Shown one piece after another: positions 1-4,214 of a DNA stretch of 6,717 nucleotides. The notes under the pieces are model-generated. The model worked only from the letters and a program-made list of their open reading frames with translations, was not told where the DNA came from and made no database searches. How positions within the stretch are numbered: the stretch's first letter is position 1; every line of letters starts with the position of its first letter. A program made the position numbers and the translations under genes. The stretch covers positions 1 through 6,717 of the forward strand of contig JAGOCU010000125.1 in assembly GCA_017998555.1 (NCBI GenBank). Direction: 5' to 3'. The stretch is from Thermoflexales bacterium. GTDB taxonomy: Bacteria; Chloroflexota; Anaerolineae; J036; Brachytrichaceae.

Positions 1-444
1 GGCGGCACGAGCAATCGCAGTTCGCGCCTGAGCAAGGCCCTGGTCGACACCGGCATTTCGGCCGACGCGGGCTGCAGTGTGGTCCCGACCATCGATCCGT
101 TCCTGCTCTCGTTCTCGGCCACGCCCCAGGTGGGTGTCCCGGCCGCCGATGTCGAGGCGGCCCTGTGGCGCGAGATCGAGCGGATCAAGACCGAGCCGAT
201 CTCGGCCGAGGAGCTGGAGAAGGCCATCAAGCAGACCCGGGCTCAGGTCGCCTTCAACACTGAGTCGTGCACGAATCAGGCCTTCTGGCTCGGATTCAGC
301 CAGATCATCGCCGACACGGCCTGGTTCACCGGCTATCTCGATCGCCTGCGCCAGGTCACCCCGGCGGAGGTTCAGCGCGTCGCGCAGACCTACCTGACCC
401 GCGACAATGTCACCGTTGGCGTCTATGTCGCCGACGAGAAGTAG
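1..444 (+). CDS. M16 family (insulinase-like) peptidase, C-terminal fragment
   Basis: Frame 1 is open from the first base to a TAG at 442-444, giving the last 147 residues of a protein whose start lies outside the window. The sequence matches the C-terminal half of M16B zinc peptidases. It has an SRL segment at fragment residues 8-10, a beta-rich stretch ending in SATPQVG, the AELEKAIKQ-type helix (seen as SAEELEKAIKQTRAQ) and a final VTPAEVQRVAQTYL helix before the last strand. In the family, a conserved Arg and Tyr in this half (SRL...GLAY) bind the substrate. Here the Arg is present (R9) but the Tyr position reads Ala (A21 in GISA). In bacterial M16B heterodimers, the subunit that carries the catalytic HxxEH often lacks the R/Y pair, so this gene may encode the catalytic half. 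The zinc motif itself would be upstream and cannot be seen. The next gene starts 15 nt downstream, indicating an operon. Confidence 0.88.
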   Translation, partial: GGTSNRSSRLSKALVDTGISADAGCSVVPTIDPFLLSFSATPQVGVPAADVEAALWREIERIKTEPISAEELEKAIKQTRAQVAFNTESCTNQAFWLGFSQIIADTAWFTGYLDRLRQVTPAEVQRVAQTYLTRDNVTVGVYVADEK

Positions 445-459
445 CCGGCGGACGCACCC

Positions 460-1734
460 ATGAAGACCCATCGCCCCGCGCCGGCCAGCGTGCCGCACAG
501 CGGCAACATCGCCCAATTCAGCCTTGACAACGGGATCACCCTGCTGGTCTACGAGAACTTCGCCAGCCCGGCCGTGATCGTGAGCGGCTACTTCACCGCG
601 GGAATGCGGGATGAATCGCCGCTCGGCACCGGGCTGTCCGGATTCGTGACGGACTGCCTGACCCGCGGCACGACCCGGCGCACCTATGCCCAGATCTACG
701 ACGTCACCGAATCGATCGGGGCCAGCATGGGCGTCTCGGCCGGGACGCACACGAGCTCGCTGTACGCCAAGAGCCTGGCCGAGGATTTGCCTCTGATGCT
801 CGACCTGCTGAGCGACGTCGTGCGCCATCCGTCCTTCCCGGCGGAAGAGCTCGAGCGCGAGCGGGCCGAATGGATCAGCGCGCTGCGCGAGCGGGAGAAC
901 AGCACCCGGGCCCAGAGCGGGATGGCCTTCTACGATCTGTGCTACCCGGAAGGGCATCCGTATCACTACCCCGGCGGCACGCTGGAGACCGCGAAGGCGA
1001 TCACGCGCGAACAGGTGCTCGAGCACCATCGGACGTACTTCTCGCCCCGGGAAATGACGTTGTGCATCGTCGGCGCGGTCAAGGCCGAGGAGGCCCTGGC
1101 CCGGGTGGTTGCTGCGTTTGGCGACTGGACGGCGACCCGGCCCGAGCGCGCGCCGATGATTCCGGCCCCGCCCATTGTTGGCCAACCCCGCCGGCACATT
1201 CCCTTACGCAACAAGAGCCAGACCACCCTGCAGTGGGGTTTCCCGGCCCTGCCCCGGACTGACCCGGACTGGATTCCCGCCGTGCTGATGAACAGCATCC
1301 TGGGCCAGTTCGGGATGTATGGGCGCCTGGGCGAGCGGGTGCGCAAGGAAGAGGGGCTGGTGTATTACATCGGCACGAGCTTCAGCGGCGGGATCGGGCC
1401 GGGCGCCTGGCAGTGCCATGCCGGCACGCAACCCACGACGGTGGACCGGGTGGTGGAGATCTCGCGCAACGAGGTCCGTCGCATTCAGGACAAGCGGGTG
1501 ACGGCCCGCGAGCTGGACGACAACAAACGCTATTTCGTCGGCTCGCTGCCGCTGCAGATGGAAACCAACGAGGGAATTGCCGGGCGGATTCTGGACATGC
1601 GCCGCTACAACCTCGGGTTTGACTATCTGCTGAACTACGCCGAGCGGATCAATGCGATCACGGCGGCCCAACTGCAGGGCGCGGCCCAACGTTGGCTGAA
1701 CGCCGACAACTTCGTGCTGACCTCGTCGGGCTGA
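460..1734 (+). CDS. M16 family peptidase-like protein lacking the zinc motif (probable R/Y subunit)
   Basis: A complete 424-residue protein of the usual length for bacterial M16B subunits. It begins with ATG after a weak purine stretch (GGCGGA, 449-454). The N-terminal M16 domain opens with LDNGITLLVYEN (22-33). Where active enzymes read GLxHFLEHMLFKGT, this protein reads GLSGFVTDCLTRGT (58-71), so the HxxEH residues are G61, T64 and D65. The distal zinc ligand Glu in the ERExxxxxE segment is also absent (about A141). The C-terminal domain keeps the substrate-binding pair: R289 in YGRL and Y302 in GLVY. By analogy with mitochondrial MPP-alpha and described bacterial M16B pairs, it is most likely the non-catalytic partner of the preceding gene product, together forming a two-subunit peptidase chamber. 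No signal peptide is visible. The zinc-motif loss is read directly; the heterodimer is inferred. A perfect hairpin follows 38 nt after the stop. Confidence 0.9.
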   Translation: MKTHRPAPASVPHSGNIAQFSLDNGITLLVYENFASPAVIVSGYFTAGMRDESPLGTGLSGFVTDCLTRGTTRRTYAQIYDVTESIGASMGVSAGTHTSSLYAKSLAEDLPLMLDLLSDVVRHPSFPAEELERERAEWISALRERENSTRAQSGMAFYDLCYPEGHPYHYPGGTLETAKAITREQVLEHHRTYFSPREMTLCIVGAVKAEEALARVVAAFGDWTATRPERAPMIPAPPIVGQPRRHIPLRNKSQTTLQWGFPALPRTDPDWIPAVLMNSILGQFGMYGRLGERVRKEEGLVYYIGTSFSGGIGPGAWQCHAGTQPTTVDRVVEISRNEVRRIQDKRVTARELDDNKRYFVGSLPLQMETNEGIAGRILDMRRYNLGFDYLLNYAERINAITAAQLQGAAQRWLNADNFVLTSSG

Positions 1735-1772
1735 GGGCTTACCCCATGCCAAGAACTCCCAACAGAACCTGT

Positions 1773-1821
1773 TTCCGAAGGGATATGCCCCCGGCTTTGC
1801 CGGGGGCATATCCCTTCGGAA
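1773..1821 (+). terminator. Perfect 23-bp hairpin (palindrome H1), candidate terminator / acpS leader hairpin
   Basis: The left arm 1773-1795 and right arm 1799-1821 are perfectly complementary over 23 bp, with a TTT loop at 1796-1798. The core is CCGGC-TTT-GCCGG. It lies 38 nt after the second M16 stop codon and 13 nt before the acpS GTG. A short GGTTTTG follows on the + strand, a weak U-tract at best. It may end the M16 transcript, but it also abuts the acpS ribosome-binding site (AGGAGG, 1821-1826), so a role in the acpS leader is equally possible. It shares architecture with the hairpins at 2229 and 2965. Confidence 0.75.
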
Positions 1822-1834
1822 GGAGGTTTTGTTA

Positions 1835-2221
1835 GTGGCACTTAGCACCGGGGTCGACATCCTGCACGTGCCGCGGGTGGCTGAGGCCATCGCCCGGCAT
1901 GGCGAGCGCTTTCTGGCCCGGGTCTACACCCCGGCCGAGATCGCGTATTGCCGCGGGCGCGCGCCGGAGCTGGCCGCCCGCTTCGCGGCCAAGGAAGCGG
2001 TGGCCAAGGCGCTCGGGGTGGGGATGCGGGTGTTGTCGCGGCAGGGCGTGGGCTGGCACGAGATCGAAGTCGAGCGCGACGGGCTGGGCAAGCCGCATGT
2101 CCGGCTGAGCGGCTCGGCGGCCGAGCGCGCGGCGCGGCTTGGGTTAAGCCGTTGGTCGCTCTCGCTCGCCCACGAGCGCGAATACGCCGTGGCGTTTGTG
2201 GTGGCCACGGCGGAGACGTAG
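1835..2221 (+). CDS. acpS: Holo-[acyl-carrier-protein] synthase
   Basis: A 128-residue protein, the normal size for AcpS. It transfers 4'-phosphopantetheine from CoA to the serine of apo-acyl carrier protein, activating ACP for fatty acid synthesis in the cytoplasm. Family motifs occur in order: STGVDILHVPRV near the N-terminus, with the Mg2+-binding Asp at D8; RFAAKEAVAKALG at 49-61, with the second metal ligand E54; then WHEIEV, GKPHVRLSG and the C-terminal SLSLAHEREYAVAFVV segment. The GTG at 1835 is chosen because AGGAGG (1821-1826) sits 8 nt before it. A TTG at 1829 in the same frame would be only 2 nt from that site. The preceding hairpin ends 13 nt upstream of the start. The gene converges on the translin-like gene, with a second palindrome between them. 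Recognition is strong. Confidence 0.95.
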   Translation: MALSTGVDILHVPRVAEAIARHGERFLARVYTPAEIAYCRGRAPELAARFAAKEAVAKALGVGMRVLSRQGVGWHEIEVERDGLGKPHVRLSGSAAERAARLGLSRWSLSLAHEREYAVAFVVATAET

Positions 2222-2228
2222 AATCATT

Positions 2229-2277
2229 TGGAGAAAGCGATGGTCCCCGGCTCCGCCGGGGACCATCGCTTTCTCCA
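2229..2277. terminator. Perfect 23-bp hairpin (palindrome H2) between convergent genes
   Basis: Arms 2229-2251 and 2255-2277 pair perfectly over 23 bp around a TCC loop (2252-2254). The core is CCGGC-TCC-GCCGG. It lies 7 nt after the acpS stop (+) and 3 nt after the translin-like stop (minus), so it fills the gap between two convergent genes and is well placed as a two-way terminator. Neither strand has a run of T after the stem, so it is not a textbook intrinsic terminator. Confidence 0.75.
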
Positions 2278-2280
2278 GGA

Positions 2281-2919
2281 TCAACCCAATCGACCGGTCA
2301 GCGCGTCCATCGCCGCCTTGAGTTCGGCCTCGCGGAAACTGGTGGTGAGCTCGCCGCGGGTGCGCTCGAGCACGCCCCGAACCATGTCGGTGTTGCGGCG
2401 CAGCCCGCCGGTGAGCGCGTCGGGGAAATCCATCCCGACCAGCACATCGTAGATGTCGTCCATCGCGCCGAGCAGGCGCTCGCATTCGGCGCTGTGACCG
2501 GCCCGCATTTTGTCGAGCGTGCGGCGACGGAGTTCGCCGGCGGATTCGGCCAGGCCATTCAAGTACGCGGCGAACTCGACCCCGATGTCCTCGGGCTGTG
2601 GGAAGGGCTGGCCGCGGGCGATGGCGATGGTGATGTGCGCTTCGGCCAGTTCCTTGAAGGCATCCTGGGTGTAGCCGGTGAAGTAGAGGTCGGGATATGG
2701 CCGGACATGCCCGCCCAGTTCGTCGGCGGCCCGGCGGGCCTCGCCGACCAGGCGCTCGGCGGCGTCCCAGTCGTCACGATGCGCGGCCCGGATGGCCAGC
2801 GAGCAGAAGCGGATGAGCTCGCGCGAGATGTTGACGGCCGCGTCACGGGCGGCGTTCTTGAGTTTGAGCGTTTCGCGGATGCGGTCGGCGATGGCGGGCA
2901 GGTTGCTGGCTTCGGTCAT
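2281..2919 (-). CDS. Translin/TRAX-family protein
   Basis: A 212-residue, almost wholly helical protein, close to the length of translin. Family landmarks are YPDLYFTGYTQDAFKELAEA (75-94), a central helix AAYLNGLAESAGELRRR (117-133), the MDDIYDVL segment (153-160), and RRNTDMVRGVLERTRGELT (174-192), which resembles the translin/TRAX ending. Translin and TRAX bind single-stranded nucleic acid; their complex C3PO is an RNase whose active residues are in TRAX. The TRAX acidic positions appear conserved here as E90 and E93 (KELAEA) and D158 (IYDVL), alongside E129 of GELRRR. The ATG at 2919 is chosen because homology begins just after it; the frame stays open upstream to 3147, but that part runs through a hairpin and into the next gene. 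The Shine-Dalgarno is weak (CAGGGC just before ATG). The family call is confident; ribonuclease activity and oligomer state are inferred. Confidence 0.88.
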   Translation of the reverse strand: MTEASNLPAIADRIRETLKLKNAARDAAVNISRELIRFCSLAIRAAHRDDWDAAERLVGEARRAADELGGHVRPYPDLYFTGYTQDAFKELAEAHITIAIARGQPFPQPEDIGVEFAAYLNGLAESAGELRRRTLDKMRAGHSAECERLLGAMDDIYDVLVGMDFPDALTGGLRRNTDMVRGVLERTRGELTTSFREAELKAAMDALTGRLG

Positions 2920-2964
2920 GCCCTGAGCGTAACGCCGATCGCGCGTTTCGTCCAGCGTAGTCTC

Positions 2965-3013
2965 TTCCGGAAGTGATCCTCTCCGGCTCCGCCGGAGAGG
3001 ATCACTTCCGGAA
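2965..3013 (-). terminator. Perfect 23-bp hairpin (palindrome H3) overlapping the hydrolase stop codon
   Basis: Arms 2965-2987 and 2991-3013 pair perfectly over 23 bp around a TCC loop (2988-2990). The core is CCGGC-TCC-GCCGG. On the minus strand the palindrome begins exactly on a codon boundary: its first 12 nt encode Phe-Arg-Lys-stop, the end of the alpha/beta-hydrolase gene. The stem would form at the 3' end of that transcript, 45 nt before the translin-like start codon. No T-run follows on the minus strand. Confidence 0.75.
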
Positions 3014-3874
3014 CTCCTCGACCATCTCAATAATGGCCCGCGACACGTATTCGGTGGAAGAAGGTCGCGCGATATCACCCTTGTCGCTGATGGCGACCCG
3101 TTGCAGCCTGGGCGCGAGCTGAGAATAGAACGCTGGATCGCCAACAAGCCGCTCGGTTGTGAGCATCACCGTGGGCACGCTGACGATCCGGGGCGCTGCC
3201 TTGAGTTGCGCCGCGCTGGCCTCAATGTCGACGGCTTCGATCTCGACCGCTTCAACATCGGTCTCGCCCGGGCCGGTCGAAAGCGGATCCAGCAACACCA
3301 GCCCGGCGACCTCGTTCGAACGTTGGGCGGCGAATAGGGCGGCGTTCATTGCGCCAAAGGATTTCCCGGCCAGGATGTAGGGTGAAACAAGGTCGGCTCC
3401 GCGCAACAGGGCGGCCAGATCGTTGACGATGTCCTGGCTCGTGCGCACGCCGCTCGCCGGATCGCTGTAACCGCCATAGACATTGGGCCGGTCGTAGTAG
3501 CACACCCGGGTGCGTTCCGAAACTTTGCCGGCATAGGCGAGCGCTTCGGCCCCCGACTCTCCCTGGTCCATCTCAAACACGACGACCGGCTCGCCCACCC
3601 CCAGACAAGCCAGGTAGAGCGCCCGTCCTCCCACGTCAATCCAGCCCTCAAAGGCGGTCTGATCCGGGCCAATGGGCGCTTCCGGCCTGACCTCCGCGAC
3701 GACAAGGCGGGGCGCCCGCGCGGGCGCCAACGACATGACTCTGTCCGATCTGGTCCCGGACTCGGCGGCCGGCGCCGGCGGCCAGGCAAGCGCTCGTGGC
3801 AGCCGGCTGCAGCCCGTCATTCCCATCAGCGATATCGCGATCACCGCGCCAGAAATTCCATGTTTGATCTTCAT
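3002..3874 (-). CDS. Lipoprotein with alpha/beta-hydrolase fold lacking a catalytic histidine
   Basis: A 290-residue protein. The start ATG (3872-3874) is preceded by AGGGAG with 6-nt spacing on the minus strand. The N-terminus is a lipoprotein signal: KIK, a hydrophobic stretch and the lipobox MTGC, with C22 as the lipidated residue. A Pro/Ala-rich linker (about 23-70) leads into the fold. Landmarks are EGWIDVGGRALYLACLG (76-92), YYDRPNVYGGYSDP (126-139) matching the usual YDRxGYGxSD, the nucleophile elbow GKSFGA with S172, and LVLLDPL (192-198). At the C-terminus, where relatives read GH before the last helix, this protein reads GD (G266-D267). No histidine occurs after H5 in the signal peptide, so a normal Ser-Asp-His triad is impossible. 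A short repeat, VEA-VEIEA-VDIEA (207-219), sits in the cap region. It may be a non-catalytic binding or surface protein, or an enzyme with altered chemistry. It is divergent from the regulator gene. Confidence 0.85.
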   Translation of the reverse strand: MKIKHGISGAVIAISLMGMTGCSRLPRALAWPPAPAAESGTRSDRVMSLAPARAPRLVVAEVRPEAPIGPDQTAFEGWIDVGGRALYLACLGVGEPVVVFEMDQGESGAEALAYAGKVSERTRVCYYDRPNVYGGYSDPASGVRTSQDIVNDLAALLRGADLVSPYILAGKSFGAMNAALFAAQRSNEVAGLVLLDPLSTGPGETDVEAVEIEAVDIEASAAQLKAAPRIVSVPTVMLTTERLVGDPAFYSQLAPRLQRVAISDKGDIARPSSTEYVSRAIIEMVEEFRK

Positions 3875-4214
3875 GACAGACTCCCTGTGGCCCGTCCGGC
3901 GCGCCAGCGCCCTGGGCGTAACGATGCGTTCACTTTGTTGCGGCAGCGTGTGACAACGGCAGCGTCTTGAACCCTTTTGCGCATCGTTTCCAAACGCTGC
4001 GATGCATTCAAGGTGTACGTCGCATCGCCGCGGCGATCAACCGGGAAAGCGCTACAACAAGTCACGCATTTGCCTGCGGCGTCTGCTCGTTGCAAGCTTC
4101 GGGCGCTTTGCGGGAGAAGCGGAGAAGATGAGAGGGTTGCTTGCGCGAAGTGGAATCGGGGCCATACTCAACTCACGTCCTACGGTCCAGGCTAGGCCCG
4201 CCCGAAGGAGAGGG
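3875..4214. promoter_or_regulatory. Divergent intergenic region with candidate promoters and operator-like repeats
   Basis: This 340-bp gap separates the minus-strand lipoprotein gene from the plus-strand regulator and holds no convincing gene. A weak plus-strand promoter candidate is TTGCGC (4141-4146), a 16-nt spacer and CATACT (4163-4168), about 46 nt before the regulator ATG. A minus-strand -35-like TTGTCA (3951-3956) lacks a good -10. The hexamer CGATGC occurs four times in alternating orientation: 3922-3927, 3981-3986, 4000-4005 and 4022-4027. The first belongs to a 9-bp inverted repeat, AACGATGCG (3920-3928) with CGCATCGTT (3980-3988). There is also CGTTT-CC-AAACG (3985-3996) and a perfect 14-bp palindrome ATCGCCGCGGCGAT (4024-4037). 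These are plausible operator sites for the XRE-type regulator next door, but that is inference. Confidence 0.4.
4205..4210 (+). promoter_or_regulatory. Ribosome binding site of the XRE/NB-ARC regulator
   Basis: AAGGAG lies 4 nt before the ATG at 4215, a slightly short spacing, and the purine run continues as AGGG up to the start. It supports 4215 as the start; the HTH domain begins immediately after it. Confidence 0.65.

Noticed and set aside
1829..1834. TTG at 1829 as the acpS start
   Set aside because: It is only 2 nt from AGGAGG, whereas the GTG at 1835 has 8-nt spacing and gives the normal AcpS N-terminus.
1204..1890. 228-codon minus-strand open frame
   Set aside because: It is antisense to the second M16 gene and crosses hairpin H1; it has no recognisable motif.
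1948..2976. 342-codon open frame on the plus strand
   Set aside because: It overlaps acpS in another frame and runs antisense through the translin-like gene and into H3. Gly/Arg/Ala-rich composition and the better genes underneath rule it out.
2920..3147. N-terminal extension of the translin-like protein
   Set aside because: The frame is open, but the extension is Arg/Ser-rich, passes through palindrome H3 and overlaps the 3' end of the lipoprotein gene; translin similarity starts after the ATG at 2919.
3711..3728. Perfect 18-bp gapless palindrome GGCGCCCGCGCGGGCGCC
   Set aside because: It is made only of G and C in a Pro/Ala/Arg-coding linker of the lipoprotein, where such symmetry is likely to arise by chance. 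It shares nothing with the 23-bp-arm palindromes.
3871..4095. Possible 74-residue minus-strand gene overlapping the lipoprotein start by 4 nt (ATGA)
   Set aside because: The overlap looks like translational coupling, but the start would be TTG, the peptide has no recognisable features and low-quality composition, and the lipoprotein has its own Shine-Dalgarno site.
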